From Dendrophyllia cribrosa (lineage: Eukaryota > Cnidaria > Anthozoa > Scleractinia > Dendrophylliidae), in contig JAJLRJ010000002.1 in NCBI GenBank assembly GCA_024195265.1, forward strand, positions 48,468,752 to 48,532,751: a stretch of DNA of 64,000 nt. The letters run 5' to 3'. The notes under the pieces were generated by a model. That model had not been told where the DNA came from, made no database searches, and worked only from the letters and a program-made list of their open reading frames with translations. Below, piece after piece: positions 31,101-42,953 of the stretch. The position numbers and the translations under genes were made by a program. Each line of letters starts with the position of its first letter. Position 1 is the first letter of the stretch.

Positions 31101-34100
31101 AGCCAATCACAAACCGTAGCAATGCAAAACCAAAGCAATTGCAAAATTACTTTCGACGACTAATTGAAAACCGCTCTATCAGACGGACTAGGATTTGACT
31201 TACAGCATGACGCGTGTTTCGCTACAGTAGAACAGTGAATCCAGGTACATGTTGGCCAGACGCATGCCGGGAAAACTCAGAAACGCCCCGAGTAGAGCGG
31301 ACGCCACAGCAAGAAGCAGTTTAAACATCCACTTAGGAGCCGGGCCACTGTGGAAGAAAAACTGTCATTACAAAGCTTTACTTACAAAATTTCTAACCCT
31401 TTCAGCCCAAAGACCATTGTTGTTGTTGTCATTGTTGTTGTAGAAAGTAAGCTCAATGATCGATCATATAATAATTATTATGATACTATAGAATTCTGAA
31501 AGTGTCGAATGTATTTTCGGAATTAATAGGGAGTTTTAGCAACCGCGATGACAACGCCAAGAAACTGACTTCATTAAAAATCAGAATTTGCGCTCTTTAA
31601 AACTACTTTGCAATTGTTCCAATTCGTTTAATTTGTCTAATGTAACTGAATTGTCCAGGGGTTGAATTCGTACATTTTGAAGCTTTCAATACCAAAAACT
31701 ACAACATCGCTAGATCATTTCAAACAAAAATACAGTCGAACTTCCATGTGTCTGGAACCTCCTCTCGTAAGAGACGTCCTCTGCTGGGAAGTGACCGTTT
31801 TATTCCAAAATACCAACTGTTTTCCAATCAAATCATTATAGTTGAAACCTCTTGTAAGCGACCACGACCACTTTCACCGCTGACCATGATTAGAATTTTT
31901 CAAAATTAGGGAAATGGTCAAACTATTGTACTCAGACAGGACCCATCATTTTACAAAACTTTGGTGGTCTCTTTATATACCACCCCTCTCCCACCGAACG
32001 AGATGATGTCTTGTTGGTATAGCCACCATTCTATCAGGAAAAGAAACTGAGAAAAAGATTCAAACCTACCTGTGCCGTCTTACTAGCAATGCAAGCTTCA
32101 TGCACACAGAATATTAAAGTCTCATCTCCAATTTTTACGCCAATAAATTTTGTCCATTACACTCATTAGATAGGTGGTATCTTGCATAACCCCCCTACCC
32201 CCTACACAAGGTGCGTCCCCGTTGAGTATACTTGTTATGACCACTTCCCTTATTGTTCTTAACCTCTGGTAGGCGACTACTCGCCCATGTTTCGCTACCA
32301 CTACAGACGCAAAATGAATATTGTCCCTTGCACCAAAACGTCTATATAAAAACACAGTTGTCGCTGATAGGTGCTTTGTACATTGAAATTACTACAGGTT
32401 CATGTGATTCAAAGTTGATTGAGACCCCCTGTGGTTTGACATCTGATAATCGACCACCTCCCTTAGCAACCACCTCCCTTAGTAACCACCTCCCTTAGCA
32501 ACCACCTCCCTTAGAAACCACCTTAGCATTCCATTTTACATGTACATTTTTGCTTACGGGAGGTTTGACTGTAAGTACAAAAATTTACCACATGTTAACA
32601 AAATAAATAGCATGCACATGGTTCTCTTGAGAGTGTTCAAGTACAGTTGAAAGTTAATTGATAAACTTCCACTTCAGTACCGCTGAAATGAAAATGTTAC
32701 TAGGAACGTGCATCGTCATATCACTGAGACATGAATCGCGTCTGACAAGTTTGGAATGAGTTACGAGCGAATTTATCTTTCGAGAAGCACTGAGATTTAG
32801 CCTCGGCTAACTATATTTGCAATTTACAGTGTATTTTTTAAGTCTAAAGAATGCATCGAAGGTTTGCGTTTACTTTTGAGTGTATGAGGGAACTGATACA
32901 AAGACCCACCTTGAAGAAATTCCTTGCTTGTCCATGAACTCTGTTGCCTTATCTGAGAAAGACTCGTAACCTGAGAATAAAACAAGAATCAGCCAATCAG
33001 ATAGACTCTACACCTACCAATCACCAAACTGAATCAGCTTTTGACTTGTACATAAAGGACTTCTACTTTTTTTAAGATGAAGTTAAGATCAGCTGCGCTG
33101 CAGTTATGAACTATCAAAAGTCTAATTGATACTCTTTTAACCCTGACTCTCTTTCAATACATCGTTACAGCTTTCATAGTAACACATCAATCTCTTTGGT
33201 TGGCATTAGATTCTATCAAAAGTCTAATTGATACTCTTTTAACCCCGACTCTCTTTCAATACATCGTTACAGCTTTCATAGTAACACATCGATCTCTTTG
33301 GTTAGCATTAGATTCTATCCACCAAAACCACATCGGACACCTTATTGAGACTTATATAATGGAATAACTGGTTAGCTATCAGTAAAGGTTAGGGTTGGCA
33401 GTTCATATAGTTTAATTTAGGCTTGAACAATCTGAGCAGCTAGGTGGTACTCTGGTAGTTTAGGCTTTGTAAGCCTAAACCTAGCTGTGGTCACAGACTC
33501 AATCCAGAGCGGGTAATTCAGATTTTCTTTTTTACACTTACCCATTTACTGAAAATAAAATTCTAAATGTCAACATTACATATATTAAGTCTCAATAAGT
33601 GTCTGAGGTTGTTTAGGTGGATGGTATCGAATGCTAACCGATCTCTTTCCGGTTGCCTGGTGATAAATGAATTCACGGGTTTCAATAGAAGCCGGCTACC
33701 GGCGGTGTACCGCCGCCTACAGTGTACTTCGCCTCTCACTGCCGGTTACCAGACCACCCTAGTGGGATGGGGACTTATGGTCCCTTATCTGTCACAGCCG
33801 CCTACTTCAATTCTTATTGAAACCCCTGTGGATTGCATGATGATTGTTACAGCTTTCATTCTGATGTTGGCGGTTCTATTGTTATTACAACATTACTTCT
33901 TATTAACGAACTTCAAGTAAACAAAAGAAAAAGGTTAACAACCTGCCAGTTAACAAAAAACAGTGGCACCGTCTATAGCAAAGTGTCACATGCACATGGA
34001 CAGTAGACACAAAAATTAATAAAGACTTAGTGTTTTAATATGAACGTAGCTGGAACATTCAATTTGACTGAGTACTTGCTGAGAAGAGGAGACCATCTAT

Positions 34101-37100
34101 ACTTAACAATTCGATTATGAGTTTGAGATTTCTATCGTGTGATAAATGATGAGGGCAAAGCCCGAATCAACTATCACACATAGAAATCAAGAGCGAACAA
34201 TTGTTTTAGTATCCATGTAAATCTACTAGATGTTCAAAACTTAACTCCAAGACAGGTCACGCCACGCACAAATACAGTGTACATGTAATCGGCTACTCAC
34301 TCTACTCACTTTCTACAACAGGATAGATTGTGAGTATCGTAGCTAATAAGAGAACAGTATCCATGATAGAATGCTAGTAGATTTATACTAAAATAATACA
34401 TTGTACATGTAGATGGCCATGGGTGGTATTTATTGTAGTTATAGAATGTTCAACTGTACTAGAAAATTAGCTTTGATATCAGCAGCAGTGTATTAAGTGC
34501 TTTTTCATGGTATATTTGCTTACCTTTGTCCAGTCCAAAGTCTAGAAGAGACTCGTCAATCACAAGCACTGCCATGGCAACAACAAAAAAGAACAAACCG
34601 AATGTGAGACACATGGAACGCTCACCAGTGTCATCTCCTCTCCAATACGCTGCTGCCAGAGAAAACAGTACCTTACTGATATTAAGTTAAGGAATCTCTC
34701 ACAGGGGCAAAGTTAAGTTCTTTTACATGTAATTAGTACCCATTCCCCTAAAAAATAAATAATTTATTAAATAATTAAAAGAATTCCTACAGTATGAGCA
34801 AAAACTAAACTTTTAAAATGCATTGGTCAGCAGTGTATTGACATGGATTAGTAATCCAGTCAAGACCTGTTTTCAAGTACACAATATTGATGGCAAACGG
34901 CATACAGAAAGCTTACAGTGTACATTTCCCATTCAGTGTGGTTTATACAGACCAGTACAATGCATAATACATGTATGTCTATTCTCAGTATGCAGTTCAA
35001 ATGAGTTTGGGAGGAGGGGAGGGATAAAGATGTCACATGAACAAAAAGTTCCAAAGTGTTTTTTTTTTTGGGGGGGGGGAGGGGGGGGGTTTAATGGTAC
35101 AGCTGTAGGAACTGAATAATGCTTAACATAAGGCCAAAATACCTATTACAGGGATTCTGACAGGGTGCGGGAAAAAATCCAAAATTGTGCGGGACTTTTG
35201 GGGCAAATTGTGCGGGAAATAACTTCGATTGTGCGGGAAATTGTGCGGGATTGCGCAATCCTGTGACCAACCAAATATTCAATCACCAGTGTTCTAGCCA
35301 GTCCAGAAAAATATGACAGGGAGGAAATTCTGCATAAATGAAAAATACAAATGGATGTTTTACTTTGGGGCTTAAAATGTACCTAGCAATCGCCAATTTG
35401 CGGCTGTTTTTCTTCACCAAAGTTTATTTGTCTCAACAAAATCACATTGCGTGACACGATGAACTCGATCGGGTAAAACCGAAATACCACCTCTAAATAA
35501 ATGTTTCCGATCTGAGCGAGTTCCTTTCTGAAAAATCCGTACATTTTATGTAGTGTGAATAATTTCCATTAAAGGTTCACACAATTTCTTCGAAAGTTTG
35601 CCGCAAAAACACAACCTCGAGATGTATGCAAATTTGCGTGCTAAATGTAATTTGAAAGCATGTTTGTTTTGCATTTTCCCGAATGAAAACGTCTTTCACT
35701 TGATTGAAAAAATAAAAGCCAGTATTTTGATCAGAACTTAATAATTTTCTCCTATCAATCCGAAGTTCCAGCGCTTTAATAGTTTGTTTGTCGATTCGCA
35801 AACTTGATCAGTTCTTTGCGAAAATAATTCAGACAGAGTGACGATATTCATTTCGGCGCGACCGAGTACATTTCTTCGGTGTTTCTTCTTCGGTCCCCGA
35901 CATATTAAACTGAAAGAGGAAGCGAAAGCGCTCGAAAAAATATCAACAGGCTGCTAAGAAAAACGACAACTAAAAAGCTACGCGAAAAATTCCGTTGGAA
36001 GTCGGAAAGAAGTAAAACTGAGACTAGTTCCCAGGACGGCGAAGAGAACGCCTTGTTGTTTTTATATCGATCCGCTCGAGCTGTTCGAGGAAAGCGAGGG
36101 ATTTCTCGATTGTTTGGAAGGAAAATGGGCTGAAAATAGCCTAAAACGTTTCTCGAAATCTTGGTAATCAATAAAAATACCTGATTTAATTAAAATTTCA
36201 AGCAAATATTTCAGTATTGTGCGGGATTGTGCGGATTTTTAGGAATTGTGCGGAATTGTGCGGGTTTGACCGAATTGTGCGGTCCCGCACCCGCGCACCC
36301 TGTCAGAATCCCTGCTATTAGAATCTCAATGAGGTGGTATGCACATCTCCGAATGCCCCATAGGATTGGCTGAGAAAACAATAGAGCAAACAACAGAACA
36401 ATAGACCCTAGCCCTGAAAACAATACATGTGCGTGATACCCAGGTCCAATGAAATTAGAGGTTCTGAAGAGGTGCATGGTATCTGATCTCAATACCCAAA
36501 AACTACTGAGCAAAATTTTAAACCCAAAAAACAGGTTTTGAAAAAAACTTGAATTCCAGCTTGCTCTTTGGATGGGCAACTCTCAATTACGTATTTAACT
36601 TGCCCTGGGCAGTTATTATGCTTACCAAAGTTTACTTTTTTGTTTTAAAATCAAAAAATCTACTTGTCTCCAGGGGACGACAGGTGGAGACTTTTTTCAA
36701 GCACTGAAAAAAATTACAGAATCACAGCAAGTTCGAAACACCCCAAAATCCTTTATCAAAGCAAATTTAAAAAAATCCCTTGCACCATTAAAAGTTCCCA
36801 CCACTCCCTGAATGTTCATTTTAAATGAAGATGATGTCCTTGTAATTCAGCAAAGGATACAGTGCAAAGAAGATGACAAGAAAGTTCCACACTAAGCCCA
36901 AGTTTAGTTCTTGAGTATAGATTTCAGGTAAAAAGAATGCAAAGATCTCAACAAGAACATTGATTACAGCTGCACAGAAGGAGAAATCAATCAGCCATCT
37001 GTAATCATTATACAGAAACTGTGGCAGAAGGTCAAGTTCCTCAATCTGAAAAAAGAATGATGAGAACATTTAACAATCCTACTCCAATTAAAGAGTGACC

Positions 37101-39115
37101 AATTGAAAAAAAAAATCCATAAAAATGTATTTATTGATAAAGCCATGATGTCTAAGAGGCCATAGATTATATTTTACCGTGGCCTTATCCAGCTGGATGT
37201 CGATGTTGCAAGGAACTGTGAATGTCTTAACATCATCACTGTTACTCCCTACAGCGGCAGCATTGGTTTGCCTCTTTCTACAACACACAAGGAAGACAAA
37301 ATAATTATTAATAATAGAAGTTGAATTTAGCCTGGCCAGTGCAAACCAACTGTTTATGAATACAATGTAACTAAAAATATATTTTAACAGGGTGTTTATT
37401 ACACACTCAGTGACTTTAAAAGGGACTGGTTTAAAACTAATAAAATTACATGTATTTGCTGTAATGAGTCTTACTAAAGTTTTAGTAAAAATTAGAAATA
37501 AAATACTTTTATAAACATAATAATTATACGAAAACTGAATATAAAACTGAAAATACGAAATGTTCTAAATAAAAGATTCTACACACCTTCAGATCCCCCC
37601 CTGTCCAAGGCTTTTTGCTCCACCCACCCCCCACCCCCTGCGTACAACTCCCCACTCTTCCCTCCCTCCAACACCATCCCCATGGGTAAGGCAAGTGACC
37701 ATTACATGATACTGACTCAATGTTTACACCGGATCAATCAAGCGATCGAGTGAAAGTTCTATCCAAATGAACTACACTTGTTCAACACAAGTTTAAAAAA
37801 GTGTGACTTCATAAAAAAACAAACACACCTTGAATCTGTAGATGTTGCCTTCCTTCCTTTACTTTTGTTTGTTGCAGCAGCATTCTTACCGATTAGTGCC
37901 TTGAGTTCGTCATCAGTCGGATGGAGATATCTAACAAGACTGTCGCAAAAAGAACCATTATTAACAAAATCATTCAACAAAGAAACTCATTTTAAAATTT
38001 TGTACTTCCATCAAACTTAAAAAAAAATTTAATGCTAAATTTCTTTATTTAAAATACCAAAAAGTCAAATTGACCAGCACCACAGGAAAGGACACTACTA
38101 ATCTCTAGTGAATTTTATGATTGTAGCCATTGGGCTACAAGGAAATGGTGCTACAGTTATATAAATTATAAATTATACATTATTTATTATTATAATAATT
38201 GTTATTATTTATAATAATGGTACATGTAGCTTTCATTTGAATGGTCACACTCTAGGATTAAACCCTCTTGTTTATAAATAAAATAAATAAATAAATAAAT
38301 AAATAAATAAATAGGAATTTCAGTGGAATCCACAAGGTGGCAGCTCTTAACTTCCACTGTTTCTGGATCGAATTGTAATTTGGAAATGTTGGTTTTTATG
38401 GAGGGAGGAAAACCGGAGTACCTGGAGAAAAACCCTCGGAGCAAGGATGAGTCAATTAACCAACAACAAAGTTAACTCAACCCACATATGACGCCAGAGA
38501 CAGAAATCAAACCAAGGGCCACATTGGTGGGAGGTGAGTGCTCTCACCATTGTGCCATCCCTGCTCCCATCCCATCTCCATGTACATTTATATACACTGT
38601 AGGTGCTCATAATAAATGGTACCACAGGAAAGTACTGCTCAAAAACGTTCAATTGAATGATCACACTGTGGGATTTCACCAACAGACTCAAAAACTTAGA
38701 GCCATACTGGGGGGTGTCAATGGTAAATTCAAGACTTCTGCAAGTGCAAGACTTATTTTAAAATCTCTCGAGACCAAGATTGAGACTCTGGAAGGGCTTG
38801 GTGAAAAAATCAAGGACTTCGAGACATAGAGAACCACTCACAAAAAATTGAATCGAGAATGCGACACCAGTGAAATTCCACTAAAATTTTGCGCGACCAA
38901 TAACTCACATATTTAATTTACAGAGAACCAAAAGAAAGAAAACAACTGCTTCAGTTGATAGCACACTGCGAGGATCAAATTTTTCACTCATTGAACTATT
39001 CAGCAGCTTTCACTTGAGATGGTCACACTGTAGGATTTTATCCACAGACGCAAAAGTTAGAATCGCATTAAATGACTCACAGTATCGTTGAGGGGGTGAT
39101 CCACTCTTATCAGGG

Positions 39116-39146
<31 letters not shown>

Positions 39147-42100
39147 ATAATCAGCCTCAAATCGCATCCGATTGCATAATTCACGAAAAATCGCATAATT
39201 CGTAAAAAATCACACAAAATCACATAATGTGAACAAACCACACGATACACTATCGCTTTAGCTAAGAAACTTAAGCTAAAATTTGTTTTTTTTCTATTGA
39301 ATTATCCTGTATCAAATAAACAAACTGCCACTTTCGATCGAAACTGCGTTCGTTCTTGGCCACAACAAGCTTGGTAACCGCGTAAATTTCTTGACCACAT
39401 GTTTTATTTATCCTGGTTACTAAGGTTAACCAAGGTGGCCGCTTGTTTACAGACTCTTTTCTTGGATTCTGTCGTTCGTTTTGGATGTTCCTTCATAGCT
39501 AAAAGCTTCAAAATGTCCCACAAACTAGCAAGCACCGTTTTAAAACAGGTATTAACGTTTTCTTTCTCTGAAACCTAGTAAAACATGCATAAAAAAGTTC
39601 CAGAAAAAATCGCATAATTTGCATAATAGTCCTTGCTTATCGCATAATTTGCCATGAAAAAATCGCATAATTTCCATTTTTTATTGCATACAGTAATATC
39701 AGAAGCCCTGTCTTATTAATTTCAAACATTACAATTATGACATCAATGATCTTGATCACTCACTGCTCATTGCAGAGAATCCACCTTGCTAAGGAAATAT
39801 ATGGAGAGAACTTCTGGAGCATGGTTGCCATAACAACACTCAATACAAACTGAACCCCAAACAGTGCCTGCAAAAGACAAAAAAAAATGATTGAATTGTG
39901 TGGGTCCAGCTTATCCATACATGTACCTTCAAGGAAGATCATTGGAAATTCTGACGGGGAGAAAGGGGACATAAAAGCCAGGCCCCTGCCTACATAAAAT
40001 TTCACGGATGTTGCTTATTATTATTAAGGCCAAAAGCTGGAAAGTTTAAGGAACCCAACCTGTGAAATGGTACATGTATTGTGTTACAGCAAAAAAATTT
40101 AGGATCACAAAAACAGTTTTTTGGGCATCCCAGGGGGGTGAAGCTAAAATGAAATTTCTGTTGTGGGAAGAAAGCATGGATACTTTTTGGAACAATGCAC
40201 TACAGGTACATAATTATAACCGTTAACTACAGTTAATGGTAATACATGTAGGACTGGTTAAGTTCAGTTCTGTCTTAATCATTGAGTACTAATAGAAAAT
40301 CAGCTGACTATGTACATGTCCAGAAAGCAGGGAAGTCGAAGGTGATTATCTGTAAAGAGGTCATTTGTTTGCCGTTTCGGTCTGAAGTTAGTTATAAACA
40401 GAGGCTTTTGAAACCTGGGCTACTACCATTATGTTATTGGAATGAATTTTTACATCTGGTGTATGTATTCTATCGGATCCTTTCATCTCAGTCTTGAATA
40501 CCACTAGACTCAGGCACACTGTCTCCTCCCAGGGTACACTGCTGAATATGGTTAGAGCCAACACTGTCACCTTTGAGAACAGTTTTTACTGTAGAGCCCC
40601 AAGAATCAAGGAATACTCCACCAACCCACCTCCGGGACATTGACTGTTCAGTAGTGCACTTTAAAAAAGATCTTTTTAATCACTACATGTATCTCACTGA
40701 GTCTGTTAATGATGCCGACACCCCCCAGACCTTCAAAAGTGTGTGTATAAAGTGCCACTCTAGTCAGTCATTGAACAGCTTGCTTGATCATATGTGTATG
40801 ATTTTTTTATCAATGTCCTTCCCAATTCTGTTTTTTTTTTTCTCATTGCCAATTTTTATCAAGCTGTTTCTAAAGTATTGTCATTCTTGTTAGTATGTAT
40901 TACAATTTTTCTTTTTTTCTTTTCTGGACCTCGTAATGGAGCTACTGTGAGTGACCCAGACCTCTTGGCAAAGTTTTAAATGAATAAATAAATTTAGCCA
41001 CTAAATTTGCCAACAACAACAACAAGGGGAATTTAACCAAACTTTTTCAAAACACTCAAATTCATGGGGGAAAGGGGGGGGATTGCTTTGGAATTGGGGA
41101 AGTGCGCAGCTCTTATACAAGGTCTTCTCTGATTTGCTAAGAAAACAATAGAACAAACAACACAACAACGGACCCTAGCCCTGAAAATAATAGAATTGAG
41201 TGATATCCAGGTCCAATGAAATTAGAGGTTGTTGAATGCTGCGTGGTATCTGTTGGAATTGCTTTCATAACTTGAATGCAACCTGCAGTGTATGATAGCA
41301 TACAGCTGTAGTGCCCAAATTAAAAGTTGCACAAAATTATTACTATTATTATTACTATTATTTATTATTACTAATTATTATTATTACTTTTATTTATACA
41401 GAAAATCGGCATCACCCATACATGGTTTCCAGATGAGTCCTGTCTTAAAGAAAAGTCACTAAGTAAAATAAGCTAAAAATAATAGTTACAAAATAAGAGA
41501 AACCACGATCACGCTAAAAATTGTAAAATGGAATTTCTAAAACTGCGAACAGTTTCACTGTTCCTAATTTCTAACCACAAATAAAAATATTGCAGACATA
41601 AACTAAGATCGATCATAAAAAGAACCATGTAGGAGAAAAGCAAAAGTACAAGAAGTGAGAAACGTTTCTTTTCTCTGCTTTTCTGTGCCGGTCAGTGTCC
41701 TCCATAATTAATCCTTGATTAGCAAGTATTTAATTATATTTATAACGTAATTGTGGGAATCGCCGTTTAAATCAGCACAAATACAAGCAGAATTAATTTA
41801 CCAGATGTTCGTGTGCGTACGTCGTCTGCGTTAATCGCAAAATGTCCTTGGATTGTATGTGTGTGACAGCAAGCTACAGTGTAAGTTTCCACCGGGATGG
41901 CCAACATCGATTACTTGACCGCACGCACGGATTACATTGATAATTTTCTCCAACGAGGAGAGTTTTTTTAACTAACGCTTTGCTATTATACTTGACTTAC
42001 CATGTTATCTGCCGCTTTGACCTTTTTCTTGATTTTAAAGTGTTAAAATCTGGCGATTTCTATACATTAGATTCGAGAACCAAAATTCTCGCCATTATGA

Positions 42101-42702
42101 AAAACTGCCAGGCGCCACCGAGTAAGCTGGGAACTAACTTTGGGTTACTCGTCTCCAATCTCTCGCTCAGTCAGAAGGAATAAAATAAATCGCGGGCTCA
42201 TTTCAGTCATTTGTCTTTGTGGCCAAAAAGAGGCGTGATGGCCTGTCTGTCTGAGGCCAGAAACAATTCAGAAACGCTGTCACATACATTAAAACTAGGA
42301 ATAATAGACCATATACGTATTATCGGTATCGAACTGAAACTAGCTAGCAGTCTAGGCTCGTGTGGTACTTTAAAAAATGGATGCACGCGGGAAGTTTGGA
42401 GAGCACGACACATGTCATATTTCTGTGGCGTAAGAGTTGCTCAAGGCGATAGCCGAGAGCAGCTCTTACTTCACGAGTTTATGTTATCTTTTCTAACTTA
42501 CCGTGCCCAAATTGGCAATTAGCCCATCAGAAGGCTAGTCTACTGTCCTGATATCCTACGATATCAAGTCTCTGACCTGATATCGCACGATTTTATGGTG
42601 CAAAGTTTGAAAATGCAGCCATTAACGTCAGTTTACCTTTGGTTCCAAAAGTTCCTCCAACTGAACGTTTGAACTGCTGAAGCGAGTATTTGAAGCTTCC
42701 AT
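25125..42702 (-). CDS. TMEM161: Transmembrane protein 161 (TMEM161A/B family), complete
   Basis: Twelve minus-strand coding exons: 42637-42702, 39764-39867, 37829-37930, 37178-37277, 36861-37045, 34524-34675, 32910-32970, 31204-31347, 29494-29619, 27785-27959, 25982-26078 and 25125-25336. They sum to 1524 nt (507 aa plus TGA), the usual family length, with every phase consistent. Landmarks in order: SLARWILCNEQ, HPTDDELKALIGK, DYRWLIDFSFCAAVINVLVE, DDTGERSMCLTFG, GAFLSFPGMRLANMYLDSL, LLHVNFLAPLFLILLWVTP, RHLQSYLDMAHERIEKMKKE, VARVFYYLSAAALQYLAP and a C-terminal LFQGVMSYMVWWL segment. About eight hydrophobic spans indicate a multi-pass membrane protein. The vertebrate family is linked to heart rhythm and brain development, but no biochemical activity is established. 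The first exon (MEASNTRFSSSNVQLEELLE) is a cnidarian-style N-terminal extension chosen because it gives an ATG, a GT donor and the right phase. An alternative first exon cannot be excluded. Confidence 0.94.
25626..25769. mobile_element. Foldback element in TMEM161 intron 11
   Basis: Arms of about 60 bp: CACGATGCATCATTTTCCGC and TAATGACGTCAAACATATTC on the left are perfectly complementary to 25705-25750. The TAGAC...GTCTA tips are also inverted. Confidence 0.75.
26650..26960 (-). pseudogene. CR1/L2-like LINE, C-terminal reverse transcriptase tail
   Basis: Minus strand reads DLHWLPVDQLIVFKILLFTY, then QAVRDLAPVSIQDLLSIYTP, LRSFSSNLLVPPF and GDKAFSVCSPKLWNSLPIEI. This is the conserved end of CR1/L2/Rex-type LINE ORF2 (LxWLPV-x-x-RI, then FS-x-x-xPKLWNSLP). 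It is 5'-truncated, in TMEM161 intron 10. Confidence 0.8.
28160..28275. repeat. Imperfect foldback with GGTGTTTGGATACCTGATG arms
   Basis: gagtgtttcatcaggatatc and caaacacc at 28160-28188 are matched in inverse at 28238-28270. In TMEM161 intron 9. Confidence 0.5.
28515..28666. mobile_element. GAGCG MITE, copy 2
   Basis: Same 152-bp sequence as 9564-9715 in the opposite orientation, TA on both sides, right tip GCCCTA instead of GCTCTA. In TMEM161 intron 9. Confidence 0.85.
28889..29079. mobile_element. Foldback element with 45-bp arms, intron 9
   Basis: catagacaaattcggc, then taacgcattgttgtacccaa and ttcaaacctt on the left are matched in inverse by 29030-29079 with two or three mismatches. 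The AT-rich centre contains a further inverted pair, ATATTTCCATA(T). Confidence 0.7.
29790..29890 (+). repeat. aataagcgcccc-type repeat with poly-C
   Basis: Words aataagtgctcccc, aataagcacccc and aataagcgccccc recur with an 18-base C run at 29819-29836. Intron 8 to 9 junction region, no coding content. Confidence 0.5.
30403..30880 (+). mobile_element. Fragment of TTAA/AGTGCC element with an exon-like ATG block
   Basis: Begins TTAA-AGTGCCACTACGACG like the tips at 9136 and 17655; the right end was not found. Inside are a 100-bp hairpin (gacgtcaatgactcaac and complement, 30639-30715) and an ATG at 30783 reading MATSRIRNVKLKWHFPYEFL and LETSQ up to a strong gtaagt donor at 30859. Confidence 0.45.
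30943..31176. mobile_element. GAGCRG-tip MITE (TA target)
   Basis: Ends GAGCAGTTTCCACTCAAGTG and, from the right, GAGCGGTTTTCAATTAGTCG, with TA on both sides. The left 90 bp recur at 45567-45640 as a truncated copy. It ends 27 bp from TMEM161 exon 8. Confidence 0.7.
31733..32571. mobile_element. pogo/Tc1-like element with 16-bp tandem repeats
   Basis: Ends CAGTCGAACTTCC and CAGTCAAACCTCCC, TA on both sides. The right end holds about five tandem copies of cacctcccttagcaac (32453-32527). Minus-strand frame fragments are short; no transposase seen. TMEM161 intron 7. Confidence 0.65.
33110..33318 (+). repeat. Tandem duplication of a 103-bp unit
   Basis: Two nearly identical adjacent copies starting tatcaaaagtctaattgata and ending ggcattagattc, differing at only a few positions. 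A recent event in TMEM161 intron 6. Confidence 0.9.
33672..33815. repeat. Inverted repeat with gccggctaccggcggtgtac core
   Basis: GGGTTTCAATAGAAG on the left pairs with CTTATTGAAACCC on the right. The GC-rich core repeats ccgcctac. Probably a short TIR element. Confidence 0.45.
34105..34205. mobile_element. AACAATT foldback, TMEM161 intron 6
   Basis: Tip AACAATTCG, arms GATTTCTATCGTGTGATA against its complement, apex gatgagggcaaagcccgaat. Confidence 0.65.
35149..36314. mobile_element. TIR element with 6-bp TSD and attgtgcggga subterminal repeats
   Basis: Ends CAGGGATTCTGACAGGGTGC and complement, with a perfect 6-bp duplication CTATTA (35143-35148, 36315-36320). The word aattgtgcggga occurs about five times at each end, in opposite orientation, so the arrays mirror each other. 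The 700-bp centre has no recognised domain. TMEM161 intron 5. Confidence 0.85.
38277..38313 (+). repeat. (AAAT)n microsatellite
   Basis: About nine AAAT units within TMEM161 intron 2. Confidence 0.9.
39111..39710. mobile_element. TIR element with 6-bp TSD and aatcgcataatt repeats
   Basis: Ends CAGGGCTTCTGATATTACGC and close complement, perfect 6-bp duplication TCTTAT (39105-39110, 39711-39716). Words of the type aaaatcgcataattcg are reiterated at both ends in mirror orientation. The centre holds an ATG mini-exon MSHKLASTVLKQ (39514-39549) before a gtatta donor, shared with 15730-15975. TMEM161 intron 2, 54 bp from exon 2. Confidence 0.85.
40370..40990 (+). pseudogene. CR1-like LINE 3' end
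   Basis: Plus-strand frames read YKQRLLKPGLLPLCYWNEFL then HLVYVFYRIL, followed after a frame change by TRLRHTVSSQGTLLNMVRAN and TVTFENSFYCRAPRIKE. This is the end of a CR1/Rex-type ORF2. It finishes with the short tail repeat atgaataaataaa, typical of CR1-group 3' ends. Decayed by frameshifts. TMEM161 intron 1. Confidence 0.7.
41335..41402 (+). repeat. (ATT)n-rich simple repeat
   Basis: Irregular attattattactattatt tract in TMEM161 intron 1. Confidence 0.85.
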
Positions 42703-42953
42703 GTGACATTTACACTATTTATACGGTTCGTTCCCTCGAGATAAGACTTGTAAAATGATTTCTTCGGCATGCACTGTCATTTTCTCGTTTTTAAATTCCG
42801 ATAATAGTTTTGCAGAGAAGGGTTTTACACATATCTTGCTACCACGATTTATCACTTTGCTCGCTGTATAAAACTCAAAGTAAAATTATTTTTCATTCAT
42901 CACTTTTTGCCGTTTGTTGAATCGTACTAACAGTATCCTTGCTGGCCACATGA

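Noticed and set aside
32451..32530. CRISPR-like regular repeats
   Set aside because: 16-bp tandem units without spacers inside a TIR element in a eukaryotic intron.
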